A stretch of 64,000 bases of DNA. Source: Streptococcus constellatus subsp. constellatus. Lineage in GTDB: Bacteria > Bacillota > Bacilli > Lactobacillales > Streptococcaceae. Position numbers and translations under genes: made by a program. Location: positions 1,178,001 to 1,242,000 of the forward strand of contig NZ_AP014647.1 in assembly GCF_023167545.1 (NCBI RefSeq), given 5' to 3'. The notes beneath the pieces were generated by a model. That model made no database searches and was not told the DNA's origin. It was given only the letters and a program-made list of their open reading frames with translations. Numbering within the stretch: position 1 is the stretch's first letter; every line of letters starts with the position of its first letter. Of this stretch, positions 37,998-47,366 are shown piece after piece.

Positions 37998-39704
37998 TTA
38001 CTTGGTATAAGTGGAAACCACTTCTTTTATCTCATTTTCAATCGCTTCTAAAAAGTTTTCCTCTGAAGATTGCCCCTGTGCAATATCCGATAACTCCATT
38101 TCCCACTTTGCTGTTGTTTCTGCTGATTTAAAAGTATCGGCTACAATCGTTACAAGGCTGATTCCCTTATGTGTAGCAATAAGGTTCTTTTTATCTCTTT
38201 CTACAAATCCCTTGAAAATCAGATTTTCAATAATCCCTGCTCTTGTTGCAGGTGTTCCAAGTCCTTTTCGCTCAACTTCTACACCTTTTTCCAATGCGTC
38301 ATTTCCTGCAAGCTCCATCGCCTTTAGGAGAAGATCTTCCGTAAAATGCTTAGCTGGTTGAGTGTATTTTTCTTTTATCTCTTTATCTTTAATATCAAGA
38401 CTATAACCAATCTTTACATCCGGAAGCACTGTATCTTCATTTTTCTTTTTCGCATATTCGTTTAGGTATTTGGTAAAGCCATCATCTACAATCACCTTTC
38501 CACTACTTGTAAATTCAAATCCATCAAATTCAGCCACAATCTTCGTTGTATTCTCAATTAAAGGATAGCCTACACTTGCATGTAGCTTATTTAAAATAAG
38601 TTCATATACCTTCAATTCACTTTCCGGAAGAGAAGTTAAGTTCTCATTCATACTGCTTGCTGTCGGTATAATCGCATGATGGTCTGTAACCTTTTTAGAA
38701 TTAAATACCGTCTTGATACGCTCTGTGTCAAAATCATTCTTTCCTAAAATGTTATTAACCGTACTTACAATCATATCTTCCGTAAGGCATCTGCTGTCTG
38801 TTCTTGGATAGGTAATCAGTTTCTTTTCGTAAAGACTTTGAGCATAATCAAGTGTCTGCTTAGCTGAGTATCCAAAATATTTATTGCACTCTCTTTGAAG
38901 CGTCGTCAGGTCAAATGGCAGCTCAGGCTTTGTTATCTTTTCCTTTTGAATAACATCGGTAATTTCTATCTTATCGCCTACTAAATTTAAGAGCTGTTCC
39001 GCTGTTATTTCATCATCAATTCTATCTGTTGATAGTGTAAAGCCATTAAGGCTTAATTCCACTGTAAAATATTTTTCTTTCTTGAAATTGGCTATCTCAC
39101 CATCTCTTTTTACAATCATTGCAAGGGTAGGTGTCTGCACTCTGCCCACACTGTAATTTTGCTTGTATAGACACGAATACAGTCTGCTTAAATTCATTCC
39201 CACAAGCCAATCTGCTATTGCTCTTGCTTGTGCAGACTCAAATAGATTATCGTAAGAACTTCCATCTTTTAGGTTATCAAAGCCCTCTTTTATGGCACTA
39301 TCTTCCATTGATGAAATCCAAAGACGCTTCATTCTCTTTTTACAATTTGCCTGATTATATACAAGCCTGAAGATGGCTTCTCCTTCACGCCCTGCATCGC
39401 AGGCATTTATCACGATGTCTATATCCTTATCATTCATCAGCTTTTTAAGAATCGTAAATTGTTTCTTTGTAGACTTTGCAATCTCATACTTATATTCCTT
39501 TGGAATAATCGGTAAATCCGCCATATTCCACTTAGCATACTTTTCATCATAGCTTTCCGGATTTGCCATTTTAATTAAATGTCCAACACACCAGCTTACC
39601 TTATATCCGTTTCCTTCATAATATCCGTCTTTCTTCTTTGTTGCTCCGATCACTTTTGCAATAGAAATTGCAACACTTGGCTTTTCAGCAATTACTAAAT
39701 TCAT
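37998..39704 (-). CDS. topB: DNA topoisomerase III
   Basis: A 568-residue type IA topoisomerase. It has the Toprim domain (LVIAEKPSVAISIAKVIG and NACDAGREGEAI) and the catalytic Tyr in LITYPRTDSRC. The C-terminal zinc ribbons of chromosomal enzymes are missing, so it is the short, element-borne form often found in ICEs of this type. It probably relaxes or decatenates DNA during transfer or replication of the element. GGAGG precedes the ATG. Confidence 0.95.
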   Translation of the reverse strand: MNLVIAEKPSVAISIAKVIGATKKKDGYYEGNGYKVSWCVGHLIKMANPESYDEKYAKWNMADLPIIPKEYKYEIAKSTKKQFTILKKLMNDKDIDIVINACDAGREGEAIFRLVYNQANCKKRMKRLWISSMEDSAIKEGFDNLKDGSSYDNLFESAQARAIADWLVGMNLSRLYSCLYKQNYSVGRVQTPTLAMIVKRDGEIANFKKEKYFTVELSLNGFTLSTDRIDDEITAEQLLNLVGDKIEITDVIQKEKITKPELPFDLTTLQRECNKYFGYSAKQTLDYAQSLYEKKLITYPRTDSRCLTEDMIVSTVNNILGKNDFDTERIKTVFNSKKVTDHHAIIPTASSMNENLTSLPESELKVYELILNKLHASVGYPLIENTTKIVAEFDGFEFTSSGKVIVDDGFTKYLNEYAKKKNEDTVLPDVKIGYSLDIKDKEIKEKYTQPAKHFTEDLLLKAMELAGNDALEKGVEVERKGLGTPATRAGIIENLIFKGFVERDKKNLIATHKGISLVTIVADTFKSAETTAKWEMELSDIAQGQSSEENFLEAIENEIKEVVSTYTK

Positions 39705-39734
39705 CTATTTTTTCCTCCTGTTTTTCAAAATAAT

Positions 39735-39762
39735 AGGGCGGAAGATGTTACTCTCCCGCCCT
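39735..39762 (-). terminator. hairpin between the DUF4366 protein and topB
   Basis: AGGGCGG (735-741) and CCGCCCT (756-762), 14-nt loop, with an ATTATTTT tail on the minus strand. It is likely a weak terminator or processing site. Confidence 0.55.
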
Positions 39763-39801
39763 GTCTTTTGCACCAAATATTGTATAGTTTTGGGTGCAAA
39801 T

Positions 39802-41988
39802 TTATTCCAATTCATCTTCTTTATCTTCTGTTTCTGTTTCATCTACTTCATTTTCACTTTCTTCTGCCTCTGAAAAGAAATCATCATCTTCCTCCTCAAA
39901 GCCTTCAAGCTCCTTATCTTCTTTTTTCTTAACGACCTTGAAATAATATCCTGCACCTAATGCTCCTGCTACTACAAGAATGAGAATTAAGTAGGTTCCC
40001 ATATTGCTGCTTTCTTCTTTTTTTACTGGCTTAGGTTCTTCTTTTTCAGGTTCTTCCTTTGTAATTTCCTGTTTTGGAGCTTCTTTCTTTTCAACCATAT
40101 TAAGAAGATCATCTTCGGATACTTCTGTTAGGAGCATGACATTTTCGCTATCCTCATCGTGATTGATGATTAAATGAAAGGTCTTGCCATTCTTAGTAGT
40201 AAAGGTAACAAACTGTCTTGCATCCGCTGAATACATATCCGTTTCTTTATTATCTTTACTGTCATTATGGTGTATTGGATAATCCTTGTTCGCATTATCC
40301 TTATTTTCCGTAACAGTTCCTCTTGCCTTTGATGGTGCTGACGCAACTCCTTTATTGGTATTTACATTCTTACTTGAACCATCCATAGAGGAATCCTGAC
40401 TGCTGTTATTGGCAGGCTGTTTCGGTGTCAGCTTATTGGGATAACGAACTTCTTTTTCTTTGTCATTATTCTTACCAATATTTGTGTCCTTTGTAATCTT
40501 TCCTGTATTATCCTGTGATGATGAGCCTTTACCCGTATCACTTACAGATGTTTGAGGAAAGTTTCCTGTTCCTGTTTTCATTCCGGAGATAGGGCTGATT
40601 GGTGTTACAGTAGGATTATGCGTAACTGTAGCCTTGCCAACCTCATTCGTCTTTTTCTCAAGCTCCTTAATTTTCTCAGTTAGCTTCTCAATCTCCTTTT
40701 TAATATCCGCCGATAAATCCTTATCGTCTTTGCCCTTTTCAAGTTTTTCCTTCAGCTTATCTATTTTTTCCTCAAGGTCTTTGATTTTCTCCTTTTGCTT
40801 GTCGCTTAATTTATCCTTGTCCTTAATCTCCTGATTTAGCTTATCAAGTTTTTCCTGAAGTTCCTTAGATTCCTTTTCCATTTTGGAAATGTCATCTTTG
40901 CTAAGCTCTGTTTGAATTCCCTTATCTTCAGTTTTTGGCTTTTCTGTCTGCGTCTGAGCATTACTTTCTAACTTCTTTACAATTCGGATAATACTATCGC
41001 TTCCATCACCTTTTACTGTGTAGCTTACAAAATCGTCATTAAAACTCATATTATCCGGAAGCATTTCAAGATCAGACGCATCAATCATCTGATTTTTGTC
41101 AAAGGAAGCTGAATACTCCTTATATACATTTCCGTCCTGATATTGATATTTGATCTTTACTTCACTTTTTGTCTGACTTTCCTCATCCTTAGTATCCTTA
41201 TTGTCTGTTTGAGCTGACGCATTCGCTACCCTCTTATATAAATCCTCTAAAGGTAATTCAAGGTAGGGTACACCAGTATGAAATCTATTCCATGTTTCAA
41301 TAATCAGCTTGTCCTTAACAATCTTAATTTCTTTTACATTGTTGATATTGGGATTTGCTTCTTTTACTCTGCCAATAATAGAATTCTTTGTTTCCTCTTT
41401 AAACTCTCCCTCATAGTCAACAGTTACTTTCTCAATATTTCTATTTAACTGTAGAACAGGGCAGGTATAGACAATGACATTTGCTTTCTTTCCTTTTACG
41501 GTTCGTTCTTCTGCATTTTCTGTAATATCTCCAATATAGTAATTATCCTTATCTCTTGGAGAAACGATACTTGTAAAAGCACCTGTCCCTATATTATGAA
41601 TTCGATAATATGGATAGGGTTTCTTTGTCATATATCTTAGATCATCTAACTGATTTACCTTGTCCATATTCTCATTGGTAAAGGTTTCATTATACTTATC
41701 GACAACTACACCGCCCTTTTCTTCAAAGGATTTTGATAAGGAAAATTTAAAGTTCAATGGCTGACCTTCCTTATTTCCTTTTCCGAGATGATAAAATCCT
41801 CTAAAGGTGTCATCTGAAGTATGATCCTCAAATTTCAGTTCATAATATGTTTCATATTTTTCAGGCGGTTCATTTGATGCAAATACTGTCTTTGCACCAA
41901 CTTTTAACACCCCTAAAACTCCACCCATTAGCAGGGTAAAAGCTACAACAATGGCTGTAATTCTTTTATTTTTCAAACTGGTTTTCAT
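39802..41988 (-). CDS. surface-exposed DUF4366 (CD1107-like) conjugation protein
   Basis: 728 residues. It has an N-terminal signal peptide or anchor (residues 8-35: ITAIVVAFTLLMGGVLG), then a large extracellular part. The middle is a strong Lys/Glu/Asp coiled coil (about 365-450), followed by a Ser/Thr/Pro/Asn-rich linker. A DUF4366 region and a C-terminal transmembrane helix (TYLILILVVAGALGAGYYF) with an acidic tail complete it. This plan matches CD1107-family mobile-element proteins, probably a surface component of the mating apparatus. It overlaps the DUF4315 gene by 23 bp. Confidence 0.85.
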   Translation of the reverse strand: MKTSLKNKRITAIVVAFTLLMGGVLGVLKVGAKTVFASNEPPEKYETYYELKFEDHTSDDTFRGFYHLGKGNKEGQPLNFKFSLSKSFEEKGGVVVDKYNETFTNENMDKVNQLDDLRYMTKKPYPYYRIHNIGTGAFTSIVSPRDKDNYYIGDITENAEERTVKGKKANVIVYTCPVLQLNRNIEKVTVDYEGEFKEETKNSIIGRVKEANPNINNVKEIKIVKDKLIIETWNRFHTGVPYLELPLEDLYKRVANASAQTDNKDTKDEESQTKSEVKIKYQYQDGNVYKEYSASFDKNQMIDASDLEMLPDNMSFNDDFVSYTVKGDGSDSIIRIVKKLESNAQTQTEKPKTEDKGIQTELSKDDISKMEKESKELQEKLDKLNQEIKDKDKLSDKQKEKIKDLEEKIDKLKEKLEKGKDDKDLSADIKKEIEKLTEKIKELEKKTNEVGKATVTHNPTVTPISPISGMKTGTGNFPQTSVSDTGKGSSSQDNTGKITKDTNIGKNNDKEKEVRYPNKLTPKQPANNSSQDSSMDGSSKNVNTNKGVASAPSKARGTVTENKDNANKDYPIHHNDSKDNKETDMYSADARQFVTFTTKNGKTFHLIINHDEDSENVMLLTEVSEDDLLNMVEKKEAPKQEITKEEPEKEEPKPVKKEESSNMGTYLILILVVAGALGAGYYFKVVKKKEDKELEGFEEEDDDFFSEAEESENEVDETETEDKEDELE

Positions 41989-42202
41989 TTGTTTTCTCCT
42001 TTTTCACTTCTGCTTTTTCTCTGTTTACTTTTGCCATTAAATCACTGATTGTAATGTTGTTCTTTCTGCAAATGGCAATAATTTCTTCGTTTTCAAGTTC
42101 TTCCTCACGAATGAACAAAGGCTCCAATTCTTCATCAATCAGAGCCTTTTTATCTTTTAATTTCTTTATTCTGTTTTTTACTGCTGTAAGTTCTTTTTTC
42201 AA
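41966..42202 (-). CDS. DUF4315-family small protein
   Basis: 78 residues, helical and highly charged (a coiled coil in residues 5-45, AICRKNNITISDLMAKV near the end). This is the DUF4315 family, which regularly lies between the CHAP hydrolase and the CD1107-like protein in such elements. The molecular role is unknown. Confidence 0.82.
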   Translation of the reverse strand: MKKELTAVKNRIKKLKDKKALIDEELEPLFIREEELENEEIIAICRKNNITISDLMAKVNREKAEVKKEKTNENQFEK

Positions 42203-42214
42203 ATTGTGTCCTCC

Positions 42215-44347
42215 TTATCTGTTTACATTTGGCGGAAAGCCGAAGCCTACTGGATGATGCTGACAAAAAGATGCTATCCAATCATCTAAAGTTGTTACTC
42301 TGATTCGACCGATATTATCTATTACTTTGCCATCGCCTATATAAATGCCTACATGACCATAAGTAAGTCCTGCTGTACTTCCGCTGCTACTACTTTCCAC
42401 CGCAACAAGCATTCCCACCTTGAGTTTTGATTTGTCCGATGTAAAGGTGTAGTTTCGATACATATCACAGGCATTTCCGCCAATATATCCAAGTCCTGCA
42501 TTTTGATAGACCTGTGATACCCACATGGCACACCAGCCTGCCCCCGGAGATGGCGTAATGTATGCAGCATTTACAATCTTCTTTTGAACTTCCGTAGAAG
42601 CCTCATACTCTTTTCCGCCTCCGATACCTCCATTGGAAGCAATAAGGTCGCTATTACCAAAGGCTTCTCCCATATTGCCTTGAGCAAGGAATAGGGCTTC
42701 ATAGTGCTTCAGATTGTCAGGATAGTTTGCAAAAACCTTTCTGATAATGCTATCCATCTCTTTTTTATGAAGCGTTACAATCAGTTTCTTGTACTCGTAA
42801 GGTTCTTCATGGCTTTCGGTATATTCATTTCCATCTTCATCGGTATAAGTTTCTGTAACTGTCCTATATCTGATTTCCACTTCTTCCTTATACTCAAGGT
42901 CATACATGGACTTAAAAAGCTCATTTAATACGGAGCTTACTTCCGATGCATTCTTTACTTCCCCGCACCTTGATGTAATGTAGGATAAAAGCTCGTGGAC
43001 ATTATGACCGATGTACTCTGTGTTATTTAGGATGTACTCATCATATCCGGGATAATTTTCTTCTACATTGTCAACCTCACTTTGAAGCTCCTTTTCCATC
43101 TCCGAAAAATTCTCATTGATTTCACTTAGGACATTTGGCTTTGACAAATAGCTTGTTGTAAGAACAGAACTTGTGGAGTTCATAAAGCCTGTCATTCCTG
43201 TTCCTGCAAAGTTGATAAAGAAAGTTCCCAAAATAATAAGACCTATGAAAATAATCATAAGTCCCTTCGCTTTTCTTAATATAACTTCCTTTGAACTTTT
43301 AAGACTTCCTATAAGCCCTTCCTTAATGCGATCTCTAAGCCTTGACTTATTCTTCCTTTTAATGGAATCTTTCATCTGCTTTCGCTTCTGAAATCGCTTA
43401 AAGTTATTTGCTTTTTGATACTCCTGTGTCTTTTTCAGCTCCTCTTTGGCATCTCGAAACTCAAGTTTGGATTTTCTCTTTCTGATTTTATAGTCCTTAT
43501 TCGTAAGGTCATATCCTTTTTTTGCTTTTTTCTTATCCGAGTAGTTCTTAATGCCATGAATGAGCTTTGAGCTTGTATCTGCTGTCTTCTCTCCTGCCTC
43601 TACCCCTTGATTTTCATCGCTTCCATGAGATAGGTAATCTCTTACGGTTTCACTTCCTTTAGCAAGTCCTGATAAAGCGGACACTTTAGAAGTCTTATTC
43701 TTAAAGGCTCTTTCCTGTTCTTTAGAAAGCCTGTTTTTCTTTTCTCTATCAAGAATGGCTTCTTTTCCGCTTTTTTTACTATCCGCCTTTTCCTCTTTGG
43801 CTTCTTTATCCTTTTTTCTGGTATAGAGCTTATCAGAATAGTTTTTTCTCTTATAATTTTTCTTTTGAGCTTTTTGGCTTTTTGAAAAGCCTTTTGTATC
43901 TTCTACTTTATGTTGCAGATTATCCTCTACATCATAGGTTGACTCAAAATAGTCGCTGTCCCTAAAGTCATTGTCATATCTGTCTATGATTCCGTCATTG
44001 TCGAGGTCTTTTCCTAAAGGATCATAGATTTTTCCATCCTTAACCTCAGTATCATAATCCGCTTTCCCGATTTCTTCCTGACTTACACTTCCTGTTTCAG
44101 GACTTCTATACCTTGCATTTCTTTTAGAAGTTTTTCCGTTTAATTCAGTTTCTGCACTTCTCTTACTGACCTTTTCATGAACCTTATCTTGAAATCTGTC
44201 TTTGTCATGGACGATTTTCCCTCTGTAATCATCGTTATGCTTTAGCTTATTTTCTTCAGGCTCTATGCTGCTATTACTTTGCAGCCTTTCCTTTTCAATC
44301 CTTGCCCTTTGCCTTTCCTTAAAGTCCTTTTTCAGTTTCTTTCCCAT
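42215..44347 (-). CDS. CHAP-domain cell-wall hydrolase of the conjugation system (CD1108-like)
   Basis: 710 residues. The N-terminal 300 residues are highly basic and cytoplasmic and include an acidic insert (DLDNDGIIDRYDND) shared with the giant helicase. A single transmembrane helix lies near residue 370 (IIFIGLIILGTFFINF). The extracellular part has a lysozyme-like/VirB1-like region, and a CHAP amidase domain (about 580-710) with Cys in GAGWCAMWVSQ and His in YGHVGIYIGDG. It cuts peptidoglycan for the mating channel. It lies 4 bp after virB4. Confidence 0.9.
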   Translation of the reverse strand: MGKKLKKDFKERQRARIEKERLQSNSSIEPEENKLKHNDDYRGKIVHDKDRFQDKVHEKVSKRSAETELNGKTSKRNARYRSPETGSVSQEEIGKADYDTEVKDGKIYDPLGKDLDNDGIIDRYDNDFRDSDYFESTYDVEDNLQHKVEDTKGFSKSQKAQKKNYKRKNYSDKLYTRKKDKEAKEEKADSKKSGKEAILDREKKNRLSKEQERAFKNKTSKVSALSGLAKGSETVRDYLSHGSDENQGVEAGEKTADTSSKLIHGIKNYSDKKKAKKGYDLTNKDYKIRKRKSKLEFRDAKEELKKTQEYQKANNFKRFQKRKQMKDSIKRKNKSRLRDRIKEGLIGSLKSSKEVILRKAKGLMIIFIGLIILGTFFINFAGTGMTGFMNSTSSVLTTSYLSKPNVLSEINENFSEMEKELQSEVDNVEENYPGYDEYILNNTEYIGHNVHELLSYITSRCGEVKNASEVSSVLNELFKSMYDLEYKEEVEIRYRTVTETYTDEDGNEYTESHEEPYEYKKLIVTLHKKEMDSIIRKVFANYPDNLKHYEALFLAQGNMGEAFGNSDLIASNGGIGGGKEYEASTEVQKKIVNAAYITPSPGAGWCAMWVSQVYQNAGLGYIGGNACDMYRNYTFTSDKSKLKVGMLVAVESSSSGSTAGLTYGHVGIYIGDGKVIDNIGRIRVTTLDDWIASFCQHHPVGFGFPPNVNR

Positions 44348-44351
44348 AAGC

Positions 44352-46781
44352 CTACCTCACTTCTTCAGGCTTGGTTGTCATTTTCTGATAAAGGATTGTG
44401 TCTTTCGGGAATTTATCAAGGAAAGGGACAATGGTATTTCCAAAGAACAAAAGTCCTTCTCCTGCATTGGAATTGGTTACATATTTTAGCTGTGGCTGTG
44501 AGATTTTAAGTTTCCTTGCTAAAATCTCTCTATCTCCTGAAGCCTGATTAAGCATTAAAACAAAGTCCGTATTATCAAAGATATTTTCAATTTCCTTGCT
44601 CATAAGTAAGTCTTTGACATTTTGTGTAATGCCTGTCGGGATTCCTCCCCACTTACGAAATCTTTTCCAAATTTCTACGGAATAGGAAGCTGTCTGCTCA
44701 TCTTTTAACAATAAGTGAAACTCGTCGATATAGTACCTTGTAGCCTTATTTCCTCTGTTTTGCGATACCTTATTCCACACCTGATCCTGAATAACAAGCA
44801 TTCCGATTTTTTTAAGCTGTGAGCCTAACTCCTTAATATCAAAACAAAGTAGCTGCTTATTTAAGTCCACATTGGACTGATGGTTAAATACATTTAAGGA
44901 TCCTGTTACATAAATCTCCATTTCCGTTGCCAGCTTTTTACCGACTTTTTCTTCCTGATTTTTGAGCATATCATACAGGTTTTGAAGAATCGGCATATTA
45001 CAAGGCTTTGGATTTTCAAAATACTTTTCATAAATCTTAGGAAGGCATCTGTCTATAACCGACTTTTCTTCTGCTGTAAGACCACTACCGCCAACTACTA
45101 ATTCAAGCATCGACATAATGAAGTTTGCTTTATCTTTCAGTGGTGCGTCCCCATCGCCATAGTTCATATTTATATCTAAAGGATTAAGGTAGTCTTTTGA
45201 CTTACTGCTGACCTTTATTACTTCTCCTTTAAACTGACGAACAAGGTTTCCGTACTCGCCTTCCGGATCGCAGATAATAACGTCATCATCCGTTGTAAGA
45301 ATGGCATTTGCCATTTCTCTTTTTGCACTAAAGGATTTACCACTTCCCGGAGTTCCGAGAATTAAACCGTTCGGGTTTTTCAATTTCTTTCTATCAGCCA
45401 TAATCAGGTTATGGCTTAGGGCATTTAGTCCATAATACAAACTGTTCGCCGAATTTATGAAAAGCTCCTCTGTGGTAAAAGGCATAAATACTGCCGTAGA
45501 TGATGAGGTTAGTCCTCTGTCAATTTCAATCTTATTTACCCCAAGTGGAAGTACACTGATTAAGCCCTGCTCCTGTGAGTGATCAAGTCTTTTTAACTTG
45601 CAATTATGCTTATTGGCAATGGAGCTGATTTGAGAAATGGTATTGTCCAGCCTTTGAATTGTCCTTGCAAAGTTCATAAAGATGATGGTTACGACAAACA
45701 TACGCTCATCTCTTGTCTGAAGGTCTTTTAAGAGGCTTTTTACATCTTCCCCATAGGTGATTAAATCACTTGGAAGAATGTCCATATCATAACCGCTTCT
45801 TACAGCCTTTTTATTCTCCTCAATCTTCATCTTGTCAATATCGGTATTTTTTCTTTTTACCATCTTGATGGCTTCCGACTGTTCGATTGCCTTGATATGA
45901 AAAGAGATATTGATGTTATCGTCTATATCCAAAAACTCTGCAAGCATACGGTCTGAAAGCTCACTTGCAAGGATTTGAAAATGACTTGCTGCTCCGATAA
46001 ATTTCCCAAACTTAAAATACCTTGACGGTGTAAAGTTAAATTCATCAGGAGCAATATATGTCTTTGTGCTTTCTTTCTTCTTTAAGTCCTTATATGAAAA
46101 TTCAAAGGTCTTATTGGGATTTAAAACATCATGAAGTATCTTCAGCCTTTCTTCTCCGTTTAGACTTTCTGCTCTTACTCCCATACTTTTAAGACTTGAT
46201 AATATATCTATCTCCAGTCTTTCAAGTTTTGATGTTGCCTGCTCTAAATTATCCGCTTCCACTGTAAAGGTTACATACTTTGATTTTTTCAGTCCGTTAT
46301 TTCCCTTTACAATCTGGCTTTTCAGCATTTCTCTAAACTCAAGGCGAATATCGTCAAAACCGTCCTTTTTATCCGGTATTTGAATGGCTGATTTCATTTC
46401 TTCATTTCTGCCAAGCTGATTAATATATGAAAACTCTATGCTGACACTTGGATCAAAGGAATTAAGAAAATTTGCAAACTGATTAAAAATCAAATCTCTA
46501 TCTTCTTCTAAGGCAAGCTGATAGTTTATATCCTCAAAGGCAATACTCTTATTAAAATGCTTTTCATCAATCTGACATATCCCGCTTTTTAAGAGTCTAA
46601 GATAGGGAATGGTATCTTCAACAGTGTATCTTTTCGGTTCTTTCCTAAAGATAAGGTCAAGTAATCCGCCCCTATCTTTTTTAGACTTTCCCTTATTTTG
46701 CTTTAAGTCCTGTTTTTGACTTCTTAACTTCTTTTGGTTTTGTTCTAACTTTAGCTGCTGAATTTTTCTTTTGTCTTTCAA
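44352..46781 (-). CDS. virB4-like: VirB4-like conjugation ATPase of the ICE
   Basis: 809 residues. Walker A is ILGTPGSGKSFSAKREM, and Walker B is RYYIDEFHLLL followed by GITQNVKDLL. The N-terminal part has the VirB4 CagE-like region. The start is TTG with AAAGGAGG at 7-nt spacing; the first 50 codons overlap the PrgI-like gene in another frame. It powers the type IV secretion channel together with VirB6, PrgI and VirD4-like proteins of this operon. Confidence 0.93.
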   Translation of the reverse strand: MKDKRKIQQLKLEQNQKKLRSQKQDLKQNKGKSKKDRGGLLDLIFRKEPKRYTVEDTIPYLRLLKSGICQIDEKHFNKSIAFEDINYQLALEEDRDLIFNQFANFLNSFDPSVSIEFSYINQLGRNEEMKSAIQIPDKKDGFDDIRLEFREMLKSQIVKGNNGLKKSKYVTFTVEADNLEQATSKLERLEIDILSSLKSMGVRAESLNGEERLKILHDVLNPNKTFEFSYKDLKKKESTKTYIAPDEFNFTPSRYFKFGKFIGAASHFQILASELSDRMLAEFLDIDDNINISFHIKAIEQSEAIKMVKRKNTDIDKMKIEENKKAVRSGYDMDILPSDLITYGEDVKSLLKDLQTRDERMFVVTIIFMNFARTIQRLDNTISQISSIANKHNCKLKRLDHSQEQGLISVLPLGVNKIEIDRGLTSSSTAVFMPFTTEELFINSANSLYYGLNALSHNLIMADRKKLKNPNGLILGTPGSGKSFSAKREMANAILTTDDDVIICDPEGEYGNLVRQFKGEVIKVSSKSKDYLNPLDINMNYGDGDAPLKDKANFIMSMLELVVGGSGLTAEEKSVIDRCLPKIYEKYFENPKPCNMPILQNLYDMLKNQEEKVGKKLATEMEIYVTGSLNVFNHQSNVDLNKQLLCFDIKELGSQLKKIGMLVIQDQVWNKVSQNRGNKATRYYIDEFHLLLKDEQTASYSVEIWKRFRKWGGIPTGITQNVKDLLMSKEIENIFDNTDFVLMLNQASGDREILARKLKISQPQLKYVTNSNAGEGLLFFGNTIVPFLDKFPKDTILYQKMTTKPEEVR

Positions 46782-47082
46782 GATAAACCTCCTTTCTCAC
46801 TCTTTTTTGTGGCTGATAAAATTTGTGAAGGTAAATATACTTAAAATATTTCTCAAAGCTAAGTCCGTCCTTTTCAAAAAGAGTTATGAAAAATATAGGG
46901 AGAGTGGACACAATGAGAAAGATGACTGCTATATCATTTGGAACGACCTTTCGCATAAATAAATAGATTGGTATTCCAATAAGTCCTGCAATCGTAAAAC
47001 CTATAAGCTGTCTTTTCGTCAAATTGAATGCAACCTTTGTTTTTACCTTCTTTAAGTCTTTTGGGATAGGTACATACGCCAT
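46693..47082 (-). CDS. PrgI-family membrane protein (VirB3-like)
   Basis: 129 residues with two adjacent transmembrane helices (about 28-48 and 52-72: LIGFTIAGLIGIPIYLF and IAVIFLIVSTLPIFFIT), then a basic cytoplasmic tail. This matches PrgI, the VirB3-like component that sits before VirB4 in Gram-positive systems. The 3' end overlaps virB4 by 89 bp, which is unusual but supported by the strong ribosome site of virB4. Confidence 0.88.
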   Translation of the reverse strand: MAYVPIPKDLKKVKTKVAFNLTKRQLIGFTIAGLIGIPIYLFMRKVVPNDIAVIFLIVSTLPIFFITLFEKDGLSFEKYFKYIYLHKFYQPQKRVRKEVYLERQKKNSAAKVRTKPKEVKKSKTGLKAK

Positions 47083-47085
47083 AAC

Positions 47086-47352
47086 TTACCTCCCATCTTC
47101 TTTTCCCTTTGAAAGCTCCTCTATATGCTCATATACGGAGCCGATTTCTTCCTGAATACTTGCAATCTGTTCATCTGTACTTCTGTTATATCTTTCCTGC
47201 ATTAGACAAAAATCATTGTGGCAGCGACCGATGTCTTTTGTTCTTTCTTCCAAATCATTCTCTTTGATGTGAAGCCTGATTCTATCCATCACTGCCAAAA
47301 TACCTGTTCCAACTGCTACCGCTATCAATACTGTTTTTCTTTTGTTCATCAT
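47086..47352 (-). CDS. small membrane-anchored protein of the transfer operon
   Basis: 88 residues: one N-terminal hydrophobic segment (TVLIAVAVGTGILAVM) followed by a charged helical region that probably forms a coiled coil. It stands 3 bp before the PrgI-like gene and 14 bp after the VirB6-like gene, so it belongs to the channel operon. I do not recognise the family with certainty. Confidence 0.7.
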   Translation of the reverse strand: MMNKRKTVLIAVAVGTGILAVMDRIRLHIKENDLEERTKDIGRCHNDFCLMQERYNRSTDEQIASIQEEIGSVYEHIEELSKGKEDGR

Positions 47353-47366
47353 ATCTATCCTTTCTT

